64,000 nucleotides of DNA from Dichomitus squalens LYAD-421 SS1 (Eukaryota > Basidiomycota > Agaricomycetes > Polyporales > Polyporaceae), in NCBI RefSeq assembly GCF_000275845.1, contig NW_006766891.1:34807-98806 (forward strand). Reading direction: 5' to 3'. The position numbers and the translations under genes are program-made. Shown here one piece after another: positions 44,201 to 55,959 of the stretch. The notes under the pieces were generated by a model. That model did not search any database. It was not told where the DNA came from and saw only the letters and a list, made by a program, of their open reading frames with translations. The first letter of the stretch is position 1; every line of letters begins with the position of its first letter.

Positions 44201-47103
44201 TCAAGACGTGGACGAAGCATACAGCTTGACGACGCCATCGGCGCCTGCGCTCGCCATGACGGGCAGCGACGGGTGGAACTCGACGTCAAGCACACCCTCG
44301 CGTGCCTTTTCGCGGTGGCTTGTGCTCTCCTGGATGCATGCTCGAGATCCGAGAATGTCCCAGAAGCGCACCGAGCAGTCGTGGCTGCCCGACACGAGGG
44401 CGAAGCCGGCTGCATCGATCGACAATGACGTGACGGCGTCGAGGTGTGCGAGCATGGAGTGCGTGCACTGGCCTGCGCGGGAGGGTCAGCGGATGCTCCG
44501 AAGCTCATTTGGGCGGACGTTGACCAACCAGTAATGGCGTCGAAGATGCGTATATGCTTGTCCTCGTGACCGGTGATGAGCAGCGGCATCGTTGGATGTG
44601 ACACGATGCTGTTGGCCTGTGCAGAAATCGAGTCGTCTGCCCCTGTCTCTCAGCATACGGTCGACGGTGTTACATAGAACCACCTGCCACTCACCACCCT
44701 CAACTGGATCGATCTGGAACTTGGACAACTCCTTTCCACTCTCGATATCGAAGATCTTGATCACCGCGTTTTGATATGCTACGGCAACCTTCTTCAGGTC
44801 CGTCTTGATGGCTTCCACAGCCGTGGCGCCGGGCAAATCGCCCTCGGGGCTTAAGTCGGACGGTGTCTCGAGACCGTTGTATGACCACGACAGCCTCAAC
44901 GAACCACCGCCGGAGGGTCCCGACACATCCCAAACTTTGACAAGACCCTCTGCACCGCAACTGATGAGCGTACTTTCGTCGCGCGCGAGCGCCAAGTCCC
45001 ACACAGCGTCCGTGTGGCCGATTAGCTCGCCCCGTGCCCGCGTGGAGTCGTACGGCGCGTACGTCGTGTGCGACGGGGCAGGCAGCGCCCAAATGCGGAT
45101 AGAGGAATCCAATGATGCGGAATACAAAAGCCCCTTGGAGGGCGAGTGTACCAAGCGGGTAATCGCTGCTGAGTGCCCGCGGAGCGTGAGCTGAGGCTCA
45201 ACCTCAGTCGTCGGTCGTGATCTGTGATTAAACTCAGCCCAATGATCTACGAACGTTTCCGTGCTGGGGTGCTACGCACGCAGAGGACGCAAGACTGGCG
45301 ACGTCGACCCGCCATATCTTGACGGTGCTGTCGTCGCCCGCGCTCGCGAGACAGAGCTCCGTCGGGTGGAACGCCAGTGCACGGACAGCATCCAGGTGAC
45401 TACAGAATAAGTTAGTCTCTGGGGGCACAAGGAGGATGCGCTCTAATGCTGATCACGAGACTAAGACTGACTTCCTGAGTGTCCTCTTCGCCTTCCACGA
45501 CTTCGTGTTCTCGCCTTCGCTTATGACGCTTGCGTCGTCATCGTCTACCTCCGCATCCTCGTCCTTGCCATCATCCTCGTCCTCCCGTGCACGCCTTTCC
45601 CATGCGCCAGCACCGCTGATCGTACTGCTGAGCTGGTGGCGAGCCTGCTCTGAGCCCTCCTGCGATAACCGGAACCTCTCCTTCCAGTCAGCACCATCGT
45701 CCGACAGCGGTTGGTCGGGCTCGTCCCTATCTTTCGTTTCCCCAGGATACTGCTGAGGCTGCGACTGTTGTTGTGATTGTGCTTGTTGCTGCTGTTGCTG
45801 CTGCTGGACCTGCTGTCCAAGGCCAGGCTGAATTTGTCCTCCTTGCTGTCCTAGCACGCCGGGGCCAGCGAGGCCAGGACGATCGAGGGGGTTCGTCTGC
45901 GGAGCAGCGGGCGCGGTCAAAGCACCGGACATCAAATTGAGCATAGCGAAGTCCTTGCCTACTTCTGGCATAACTTTACGTGGACGCCCATTGAACGCCA
46001 TTGGCTCGAAAGGCGGAACGTTCGGCAGTTGAAGGGGAAGGTTGGAGTTAGCAAGAAGCGGACGGTTGGGAAGAGGGTTCATGGCTTGCGGGGACGTGAG
46101 ATATGAGACTTCTTGCAAGCACCTGCGAAAACGAGATTCAGGAAGCGTTGGCGGAGGATACGCGGAGCACGTACTGCTTCAAGAAATCCCTACTCCGCGC
46201 TCTGCTCTTCGGGTCCCGGCCGGGAGGAGGCTTCCCCATGGTGCCGACCGTTCCAGCATTCGGGTTCACCCCCGTCCAAGCCGTGCCGCTTATCCACGTC
46301 TGTGTACGGCTGGGAGGTCCGCCAGAGGCGGCGCCGTTGGGTACCGAGCCCGTAGACATACGATCCGGCGGCAATGGCGAATCTATGGCAAAATGAACAA
46401 TGTTGCATGAGGTCGGTCGCGCGACCATGACACGTACCCTCGCTGCGCGGCGAGCTGCCGCTGCTCGCGTCATCCTTGTGAGACGTAAGGGCAATCTGAG
46501 ACTGCAGCGTCGCGAGCTTCGCTGGGGGGACCGGTTGCGTAGCGGGCGGGGCGAGCTGCTTAGAGCTGGCGACGCGACACGTCAATGTCGCGCCACAGTA
46601 TGGAGTGACGACCAGCACGTACCGTTCCACCCTCAGAGCATACTCAAGCATCTTGATGCGACGCATCAAGTCGAGCTTTACATTGTCAAAGGAACGGCGT
46701 TCGCCCTCGAGGAGAGCAATGCGAGCCTTGCGGTAGCGCACAATGAGGGACACGGCCCTCTCAATAGCATACAACGACGAGGACTCACCCGCATCTCCGC
46801 CCTCTCAATCTCCCACTCATTTCTGTCGCGCTCGTATCGCCGCCATTCGGTCTGGAGAAAGTGAAGGACACTGGAAAGCGTGTAGTCTTGGCCGCTCTGC
46901 GGGGGAAGGGGAATTTCGGACGCTTGTGGGCCTTGCTGCTGCTGAGGAACTTGAGGCTGCTGCTGTTGCTGTTGCTGGCCAGGCGAGGGCTTGTTGGGGG
47001 CGGCGAGCGAGCCCAACATGGGTATTTGGATGATGTTGTGGGAGAGCGAGTTTTGTGGTGGAGGTTGTTTCGAGTTGGATCGCAGCGCCGCGCCGTTGAT
47101 CAT
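44201..47103 (-). CDS. PRO11: Striatin family protein, STRIPAK complex scaffold
   Basis: Regulatory B''' subunit of PP2A and scaffold of STRIPAK, which controls hyphal fusion, development and signalling. ATG 47103 gives [13 protein letters not shown] glutamine-rich leader (three short CAG/CTG-encoded Q tracts) precedes the striatin N-terminal domain: [20 protein letters not shown] through a coiled coil to [17 protein letters not shown], the caveolin/calmodulin-type region. A second poly-Q tract lies near 45770-45810, then the acidic linker. WD40 repeats start at [20 protein letters not shown] and continue to [20 protein letters not shown], ending LYASSTS; about six or seven blades. Several introns. 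About 790 residues. Confidence 0.93.
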
Positions 47104-47594
47104 CGTCACCTGTTTGGCACAAACAACGTTAACAGTGTCCGCCCACGCGTCCCTCCCTTGCTCCCTTCGTCAATGTCGCCCGCTCACTGTCCAAGGCACT
47201 TTGAATGCCGTCTCTGGGGTCGTAAAGGGAGAGAGCCCTGCGCTCATCCGAGCTGCCTCGTAATCGTTTCTGCGCCAGCGCTGTAACACCTGCCTCGTTT
47301 TTCTGAGGCTCTATGCTTTTACGTAAAGTACGCGTCCAGGTTGCATCAACTGCCCTTTATCCCCGCCTTGTGACCTGTCCTTTGTTGGAGAGTCGGATGC
47401 AGGTCGATCATGGATAGACGGAAAAATTAGGACCCATAAGTTACCATACCATATGTGAAGAGATTATGTGTGTAATATATACCCCATGGCAGAATGCACT
47501 GACAGAATCCTGTCGTACTTATACAATGTGTGCCAGACGCTCCTATCCAAAAGCGAAATCCAGGTAGTGTGGAAAATAGTGTCTGTTCTATGTG
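47104..47594. other. Intergenic: striatin promoter and GAT-EH 3' flank
   Basis: 490 bp between two genes on the same strand. No supported gene; AT-rich near 47440-47520. Confidence 0.45.
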
Positions 47595-50469
47595 CTACGT
47601 CGCATCTGGAGCAATGAGTTCGTACGGAGGCGGAGGCGTATCAGATCGAATCCCGTCATCCACGTCGTCTGGAAGTCGCACTGTCGTTGGGTCGAGCTGG
47701 ACGGGCGGTGTAACTGGAGCTGGCTGTACGATCGGCTGCATTGGCTGGTGGCCCACGGACGTATGTCGCGACAATGTATCTCCTTGGTTCGGCATACTAG
47801 CTCGTCTTGGAGGCGTCGCGGTGGAGTCGGGTCGAGATAATGGAGCTGTAGGCGAGGAGGTCAAGGCCGGTGTAGGCGTCGGCAGCTCTGCGCCCGCAAG
47901 TTTCTGTCGGATGAGATGCATGGCCACGGCGAAGTCTTCTCGGGTCAGCTGACCGTCGTGTTCCGAGTCAGCCATGTCCCTGTGTAGGAATGGACTTCAG
48001 CTCCCATACTCAAAGGCAGGTAGGGTAGTGGACTGACCATATCGTCGCCATGACATCGTTCGGCAGCTTGGCACGGGCGAAGAATGGGACGGCCACATCG
48101 GACAGGAGATAGCCCTTCCTCTGAGTATCAAGCTGGTCGAAGTATCTATCATACCTCGCTCGCTCCTCGGGCTTGAGGTTCCATTGCTCGATGTTCGTCG
48201 GCTGAGATGGAACGTAAGTCATTACGCCCGGTGGAAGAGGCGACATTGGGAACGGCGTGGAGGGAGCGGGTAACGGCGTGGCAAAGGGCTGTATTGAAGC
48301 AAGTGTAGAAAGATGCGGCGAACTCCTCGATGAGCGCAGATTTGAGGGGCCAGCAGACGCAACAGAGAGTCTTGACCTATCTTCGCTACACGATGAAGCG
48401 TGCAGTGATGTCAGTCGAGACGTGGGCTGAAGATACTGTGGCGCGTCAGCAACAATGCCTGTATATGCGTCATGATGTTCTTCAGGGAGTGATCCTGCGA
48501 GGAGTCCAGGAGGAAGAGAGTGCGGTAGATGCTGTCCGTCCTTTCTCATTTTAACGAGATGCATGGCCATCGTGAATTCGTCGCGAATGAGGTAGCCCTT
48601 ACGATTGATGTCGACCAGATCCCTGAAAACAGCGCCGCGTTTGGTGAACTACCTTGACGAGGTCGCGTATCACGTACCATATTCGACCAATAGCATTTGA
48701 CGACAGCCCGACTTGGCGAATGTATTCACGCACAGCCTCGCCTTTCACGCGCCCCTTGTTCCTTGGATCCAGTGTCGAAAAGACATGGTCAGCCTGAACC
48801 TTAGTCGCTGGCGAGATCTCCCAGCCCAAGGAGTTCGCTTGGGAGGTGGAAATGGGTGTATTCCTGCTCGATGGGTGGCGGGGAGGCGGATCCGCAAACG
48901 GCGATGTTGTCGGAGTGCGCATAGGCGGATCCGCGAATGGTGACGCTGCGACTGGAGCAGTTGACCTCAAAGGATGTAATGGCGGTGCAGGTGGCAGGTC
49001 AACATGGTTCGGGGTCGAGACAGGCTGCGGACTCCGCCGCCCAGCCTCGTCGTACACGTGTTGAGGTAGAGAAGTGGGGACCGTGAAAATTTTGCCGGTC
49101 ATCAACGCTTGAATGAGGTACATAGCGATAGTAAAGTCGGTGAGATCAAGGAGACCGCGGCGATGTACATCTGCCAAAGCCCTGACGAACAGACGACATG
49201 AGCATGCAGAGTAGACATGGAGACGGGAACCGCAGCGTACCAAATCTGTTGCAACGTCTCCCGAGGAAGCTTCGATTTCATGAACACTTCTCTAGCTTGT
49301 TGACCTGCACGTAGTTTGAGTACAAGACTTACATTGACATTCACGAAACCTTACCTGGCATGAAACCGTTTTGCGCACCCGAGGCTTTGAATATCTTCTT
49401 GAACTTAGCCTTGTCATGCATAGTAAGAGGCGGCAGTGCACCGAGTATCATCCCTGATGAGGGGCCGGCAACGGGTTCGGAAGGGACGGGTGAGATATTT
49501 TCAAGCACAGCGAGAGGGCCAGCTGAGCAGCGTGTCAGACGCGTATATGGACATGTCGATCAAAACTTACGTCGCTTGACCAAACGTTCAGTCACTACCG
49601 CGCCCTTCTGTGCATGCCCAATCAGCCGCAACGCTACTCCAACACCTTGTCTATCCAGAAGACCATCTTTGCTGTCTACGCTTGCAATCTCCCATATTCT
49701 TGCAAGTGCGTCTGGAGGCAGGTTGGAAGCGCTGAATATTCGAGTCGCGGTCTGCGGATTGATCTTGCCTGTACGCTCGGAATCGCCAGTGGAAAAGACC
49801 CAATCGATGAGAGGGGTCTCCTCTGTAGAAGCTTCATATTCCGCAACAGCAGTCAGAGCTTCGATCTGAGCCATGGTACGCTGTTTGTGAGGTAGGAAGC
49901 ACGTCGAGCACATTTTGGAACGTACAAGGCGTTCGGTCTTCCGACGTTCCTCGGCCTCCTGCTCGATCGCGATGCGCTCGAGGTCCTCATACATCTTCAA
50001 ACACTCGGTGAGGTCTCCGTGTGCAGCGAGCAACGACTCGAGCAGCTGCTCCTGCGTGGTCTGCACTATTGATCTTGCTACATGCCGCGACTTCTCTGCT
50101 TCGGTGGTCGCCCATGGAATCTGCGACCCTATCAACTCATGAGATGCACGAGCCCGTCCTACAAGTTCCTGCGCGTCCGTACATCGGCTTCCAGAGGACA
50201 ATCAGCCACAATGAGTACAGATACAGTACCTTTGTGATGTCATTTTTGAGCTCCTGAGGTTTGGCATACACGAGCACCTCTTGCAACAGCTCCGCATTCC
50301 CTCGGCCGACCTTGCAAACGTTGAAGAGCCGCTGGACGTCATCTTCGGGTGATATTACAGCACCGTGGACTGGCGCCTGTGAGTGTACTGGTGGTGGACC
50401 CGGGGGCGGCAGATAGTAGGGAGCATGCTGGGTGGTAGGCGAAGGACCGTCTGGAGGCAGGAGGATCAT
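47595..50469 (-). CDS. GAT domain plus four EH domains: EDE1 paralogue with domain fusion
   Basis: Predicted endocytic/ubiquitin adaptor. A conservative start is ATG 50469 (MILLPPDGPSPTTQHAPYYL); an earlier exon is possible. A proline-rich leader is followed by an Lsb5/GGA-type GAT helical bundle (VQRLFNVCKVGRGNAELLQE, then ELVGRARASHELIGSQIPWA and LAAHGDLTECLKMYEDLERI). An intron at 50169-50229 lies inside it. A 45-nt intron (49881-49925, donor GTACGT, acceptor ACAG) joins KTERL to RTMAQIEAL, directly linking GAT to EH1. EH1-EH4 follow (near 49570-49820, 49110-49430, 48560-48840, 47900-48190). EH1, EH2 and EH4 match EDE1 EH1-EH3 closely (GVGVALRLIGHAQKG versus GVGIAVRLLGHAQRG). No coiled coil or UBA. 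It ends TPPPPYELIAPDAT with a PPxY motif. Confidence 0.8.
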
Positions 50470-51320
50470 GTATAAGGGAGAGAAGTGGACGGGCGGCGGA
50501 CGCCAGAGCGTTGATATCACTTCGACTCACAACTGTAGTGGTTGTTGTAAGCAGCCCACGCTCGCGGTGGACAGCACAGGTTTCCCGGATGGGATACGAT
50601 GGACCGGCGCCGGAGAGGCATGTTGCGGTCCAAGGCTGGGGCTTGAGATGATCACGAAGCTCGCGCGGGCTGTCGACAACGTCGTCGATAGCACTTGAAG
50701 GACTCTGTATGAGGATACTGAGGGAGCTCTCACCCCCGTGCGCAGCTCAGCTGTGCGCACGCAAGCCGCCGGCCGCGGCCTGGCACTATGTACTTACTGG
50801 GCAGAACGTTGGACAGATACATAGATGCCGCGGTACACACCAGGTCACCTGCATTTGTGGCGAGGGCATACACACTCGAGCTTAGCGCAATCTGGGCTGA
50901 GGCGTATGTAAAGATACAACGGGACATGTGAGCAGCCGGCGCAATCTGCGAGGATTGTCGGACAGAAAGCTGGTCGTGGCAACACTCGCTCTGCAAGTCG
51001 TTATGCCAGGCCTGTTGTGCGTTCCCTCTGGATTAGCGGCAGTTGTGCCGATATTCTGACAGGAGACCATCCCTTAGGGGGCTGAAGAAATACCATGGCC
51101 GGGGCCTCGTGTCGGGGCGAACAAGGGAGTTTCACACCCGCGAGCGCCTGTCTGACCGGGCGTACTTTTTCCATCAACGACCATCTTCGCTGTCTGGTGC
51201 ATTGTCCACTCCCTCTGTTTCTCCTATCCCCCTCGCTGTTTCCGCTTAACGAGTCATCTTCACGACCAGCCCTGTATCATCCTTTACTAATTCATCGCAG
51301 CTATATCCGCCTCATCCATC
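50470..51320. other. Divergent upstream region; possible 5' exons of the GAT-EH gene
   Basis: 850 bp between the conservative GAT-EH start (minus) and PIN4 (plus). On the minus strand an open stretch near 50905-50809 reads ASAQIALSSSVYALATNAGD and ends at a perfect donor GTAAGT. The next open stretch, about 50706-50530, can be read in two frames. I could not find a splice chain that joins both to the GAT exon, so no model is given. They could be a divergent N-terminal region or unrelated. Confidence 0.4.
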
Positions 51321-53115
51321 ATGACTAGCTCCTCTACCCCAGACATCGCTGCCCAAGTCGCGACCCTTTCCCTTGGCACCCAGCCCTCTCAGCAACGCCT
51401 TCATGATGCTTATGACTACGATGGCAACTCGAGTGGTAATGGTAGATCCCCGTACCACTACTCCACGTCTCCTCCTATCCCTGCCCAGTCGCAGTACAAT
51501 CCGCTCGGCATGAATCAGTCCCCCCTCAAGAATAAGGCTTCTCGTGCCGCACTGCCATCCGTAGGTCCCATCCAAACTCACCACTGCGATAGACAACTGC
51601 TGAGCCCCTGTTGTAACAACTAGCAATGGCTGGACAACTCGGCAGGCATCCCTGACAATCGCTCTCTGTCGCCCCCAAATAATTCCGACCTGTCCTCGTC
51701 CGGAGGCTCCCCGCCCTTGAGTCACATGCACGCACCACAGCCGCCAATCACCCCCGGCACACCTGCGGGAGACGACGAAATCATACCAACCGCTATCGTC
51801 ATAAAGAACATTCCCTTCAATGTCAAACGCGAGACTCTGCTCGATATCATAGTGAGCACGCTTCTCGTTTCCCTCGCGGATCAGAACGGTGATTCTGACC
51901 GAACCTGTAGGCATCACTGGCGATTCCAACACCTTATGCGTTCAACTATCATCTCGACCAGTCGGGCCAGTTCCGTGGGCTCGCCTTCGCTAATTTCCGG
52001 CAGGCGTCTGATGCAGATGCCGTCGTCGCGGCGCTCAATGGGTTCGATGTGCAAGGACGCAAGCTCCGCGTTGAGTACAAGAAGGTGCTCCAGGCAGGAG
52101 AGAAGGAGCGGATTGAGAGGGAGAAAGCGATCCGTCGAATGCGCTCCATGCAGCTGGAGAAGGAGCAAGCCGCTATGCAGCAGCAACATCAGCAGTCACC
52201 GTACGATGAGTTCGGATCTGTTCTGTCGACGCCGTTCACACCCCAGCGCTCGTTCTCAGCCTCCAACGTGTATCAAAGTCAGCAGTACTCTCCTCCTCAG
52301 ATGCCTCCTCTGCCGACCTCGCAGTCCTTCAACGTCTCCTCCCCGCCACTGCCCTCCGTGTCTCCCGGCCTTGGTGGTGGTGTGAAGTCCTCCAACGAGC
52401 TTGACCTCAACGACCCGTCGACTCTCGAGATTTACTCGCGCATCCTGCTCTTCAAGGACGATCCCATGCGCGATGAGCTCGCGTTCTCACGGGCCTTGAC
52501 GGCAAAGCAGCGACGTGTGGTACACCTCGTGGCGCAGAAGCTTGGTGTCTACCACTACTCTGTGGGAGAAGGCGATGAGCGTTATGCTGTTGTGACCCGC
52601 ATCGACCCCAACCCCGTAAGTGTCAATGATTGACGGTTGCTAACCAAAGACTGAGCCATTTCCACCAGACGGGCCGGCAGACGCTTTCTCGCGCACCTGC
52701 GTCGTACTTGTCGCCGACATCTCCGATGTCCGCGCAGTCGCTCCGCGTCAAGAAGTCCATGCCTGACATGAAGAGTCTCCAGCAGGCGGCGCCCCGACTC
52801 ACCACGCGCTCCTCCAACGGCAACATTCGTGAAGGCTACGCGACCATCGCCTCTCCGTCCCGCCGCTCACCTGGCTTTGCCGCACTCTTTGGGAACGGCG
52901 CGTTCGGCGGGAATGGCATCCCTCCCGTGCCTACGCTCCCTGCTAGTGTCTCAGGCCTGAGCGGCGCGGGCGGCGGCATGGATAGCCCGACCGGGGTCGT
53001 ACGTCAACCCCGTGGACCTGGCGTCGGTGGGTTTGAGTCGAGGCGCGAGCGCCGCGAGAGTCAGACCAACCGTGGCGGCTTCGAGGCGCGTTCCCATGAG
53101 CCGCTGGAGATCTAA
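51321..53115 (+). CDS. PIN4: RRM and R3H domain RNA-binding protein (Pin4/Cip2-like)
   Basis: Post-transcriptional regulator linked in yeasts to stress, cell-cycle and DNA-damage responses. ATG 51321 gives MTSSSTPDIAAQVATLSLGT. Disordered Ser/Pro-rich leader; RRM with RNP2 TAIVIKNIPF and RNP1 GQFRGLAFANF, ending GRKLRVEYKKV; a basic, glutamine-containing helix; then an R3H domain (DPSTLEIYSRILLFKDDPMR to RRVVHLVAQKLGVYHYSVGE). The C-terminal tail is Ser/Gly/Pro-rich (SLSGAGGGMDSPTG) and ends SHEPLEI. Three introns: after LPS near 51560, within the RRM near 51853-51909, and after DPNP near 52615-52669. About 540 residues. Confidence 0.92.
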
Positions 53116-53948
53116 GGCGGCAGTAACCGCGGTCAGGTTGCGACCCGCGAGCCTGGGCGGGTTGTGAAGCACTATGAACAGGTTACATCCCATTCGTGAC
53201 GGACTCGACACCCTCGTTCTTCCCAAAGCTCTCGTGGGTTTTGCATCGCCTCCCGATATGCGCTGGTTTTTGCTTGCGGTTGCAATTGAAGTTCTGTCTA
53301 TCTTTTGTCTAGTTCCCCCTCGACATCGGCAACCCCTTTTCTCGAGCAGGTATCCGTGTCTCCTGCACGGCAAAGTATCTTCCGCGCATGTTTCCCCCTT
53401 AATCCGGCAGGCGGTCCTTGCGGCGCATGAGACCGCGCCAGCCGATCTCCTACACCATGGTTGTTTGTTCCTACGATGAAAGCCACTTATTTCCTCGTTC
53501 GGATTCAAGTCCCTTCTTGCATGCTAGGTACTTTTCCTCATCACGCTCCGCCATATATCATAGTCGCCTTTGCTCATGCGCATTTCATGCTCGATTCTCG
53601 TTCTTCTGGCCCGTTTCCTCTTCCCCATTTCCTGTTTGATCCCCCAATCCTCCTATCAGTAAGTCTTGGTTGTATGATTGAACCGATATCGCCAGAGTTA
53701 GACTAAGTGCGACGATGTATATATTGGATGGACGAAGCATCAATTGTTCATGGTAGTATGCAGTCGTGCTGTAACACATGTTTTGCTCCAACGTGGTTTG
53801 TACAGAAATGTGCGAGCGTGATCAGAGTTCGGAAATTGTGACGTCAATATGAAGGCAGTCCCCTTGAACATCAGGCCGTTTCTCGAGCTTCTCGGACGTG
53901 TCTTGAGCGGAGGGTAATTACGGCCTTGGTAGTCTCCTGTATAGTATT
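53116..53948. other. PIN4 3' flank
   Basis: T/C-rich sequence consistent with a long 3' UTR up to about 53700, then unassigned sequence leading into the repeat field. No supported gene. Confidence 0.45.
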
Positions 53949-54897
53949 CGTTTTCAGCAGCAGCGCTTCGAAGCCATGTTGAGCCCTGGTGAGAGCACAT
54001 ATTGCGGAATCACCTTTGAGCATCTCTGGAATGCCCTATGTCCATCGGGGTTACAGTATACACTGTGCTATCAAACATCTGTTCTCAGCGACGGCGCTTG
54101 TAGACGATCTTGAACACTGGTGAGACCCCATCTTGCAGTACTCACCTCGTTGCGTCCGGGGATGAATTTGGTCGGTATTCCTGTGTAGCATCCGTTCTCA
54201 GCGGTGGCACTTGGGGACCTGCCTGAACCCTGGTGAGACTCTATCTTGCAGTACTCACTTGAAAGGCTCGAGGCATAGCAAAGATCCTGCGTAGTATCTG
54301 TTCTCAGCGGCGACTCTTGCAGACATCTTGAACCCTGGTGAGACCCCATCTTGCAGTACTCACCTCGTTGCACCGTCCGTCGTCCCGGGACAGCTTTGGT
54401 GGGTTCCTGTGTGGCATCTGTTCTCAGCGGTGGAACTTCGGGACCTACCTGACCCTGGTGAGACTCTATCTTGTAGTACTCACTGCCTGTGATGGCCCTC
54501 ATCCTTCAAGGCGCGAGTCATAGCGAAGATCCTGTGTAGCATCTGTTCTCAGCGGCGGCTCTTGGACGCATCTTGAACCCTCGTGAGACCCTATCTTCCG
54601 GTACTCACCTTGTCTCTCAGACCGTTGTCCTTTACAGCGTTGGAGGACTGCACCGTGCTGGTGCCACCGTCTGCATCGGCTCGGAATCCTTCTTGAACCT
54701 TGGTGAGACCCCGTCTTGCAGTGCTCACCTACTTGCGACCTGCATCTAATCCCTCCTCAGCGGCGGCACGCGATACCTTCTTGAACCCTGGTGAGACCTC
54801 GTCTTGCAGTACTCACCTTATGACCTTGCTCTCGATGGGCGGGCGGCTCTGTAAAGTGGCCGTTCTCAGAGGTTGTATTGCTCTATATCCTGGTGAA
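53949..54897 (-). repeat. Degenerate tandem-repeat field with intron-like 66-nt cores
   Basis: About nine related units. Cores lie near 53949-54013, 54080-54145, 54193-54258, 54298-54363, 54418-54483, 54543-54608, 54670-54728, 54752-54816 and 54860-54897. Most intact cores are 66 nt, while the spacers between them vary from about 25 to 65 nt. On the minus strand the cores open GTGAGTACTGCAAGAT, contain TCTCACCAGGGTTCAAG, and end CCGCTGAGAACAG. The spacer then usually starts ATGCTACACAGGA. Cores alternate between two subtypes, so a roughly 220-bp higher-order repeat (54080-54297 and 54298-54517) is visible. Each core starts like a splice donor, and four end in an intact CAG acceptor. The units can also be read as a repeated peptide (CKMGSHQGSRCLQESPLRTD). 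Confidence 0.8.
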
Positions 54898-55959
54898 GGA
54901 GGACAACGAGATAAGGGTCAGCAGAGGCATGAAGAGGGTCTTTGTGAGCCTCGGCGAGAGAATGGAATGAGACGTGAAGTGTTCGGAAAAGAGAGAGGGG
55001 CTCCAAGGCTGATAGGCGTAGGGGAAGGTGGTGGTGAGTGGTAAGGAAGGAAGTGCGGAAGGGGGCGATTCTTATACACCTTGCCCTGGCGGCTGACCGA
55101 GTGTCTTCGAGGCCGGATGGCTGACATGAAGCGCGCACAACTCTCACTTCGGTGGAGGCTTACATGGCTGGAGCCGAGGCATGGTGGGTCGAGAAGTACT
55201 CCCCGATCGTCTGTTCCTGCTCCGACCAGCCGAGTGAGCTGGAGAGAGGCTGACGGACAGCAGTAGTATCCGATGCTCGGAAACCTTGAAAGCTGCCCGA
55301 TAACTGTGATATTGAGCAACGGCATAGGTTTTATATATGGATAGGCATTGTCCTCTGAAACTGGGTGGGGCATCCTATGCTGCTCGCAAGTACTCATGCC
55401 CTGTATATTGGAGTGATGGTTCAACAGAAAGTTATTGGACTCAAGTACAACGTCCACATACATGTCCATGTATCCGTTTAAGCTTGTTATATCAGCCCAA
55501 CCTCCGAGTCGATTAACGAGTTTCGGCGTGAGTCGTTCTGACGTGACAACGTTGTGAGCCCTTGCAGATATTGTGTGTTGTGGGAAGAGTCGCTGGATCT
55601 CTGATATTAGGGGTTGCTGACGCGGGCTGAAAGAAATGGCCGATATACAGATACCTGATGTAGAATCCGAAGCAGGATTCCAGAGGTTCAGGTCGCCATT
55701 TGCTAGCTTTCTGACCGTTGATGACCTCAAGAGACATGTTGTTTTGCAGCCATGCCATTGTGTGAGCGCCTGTAGCCAAGCGTGATTACGTGAACGCGCC
55801 CAGGAGGGCGCGGAAGGCTGAGACGGACTTCGTCGCACCGCCGGCCGACTACGCCTTTCCGCTCCTCCACCTCCTTCCCTTCCTCCTCTCGGCTGGCCTC
55901 CATACCTTCGTTGCTGAGCCAGTTTCGCTGCTCCTACGCTAGTTTCTGCCTGCACCTGC
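54898..55959. other. CDC50 upstream region
   Basis: About 1.06 kb between the repeat field and CDC50. A long minus-strand frame (54918-56006) overlaps the CDC50 start and shows no domain, so I do not call it. A pyrimidine-rich leader precedes the CDC50 start (55850-55955). Confidence 0.45.
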
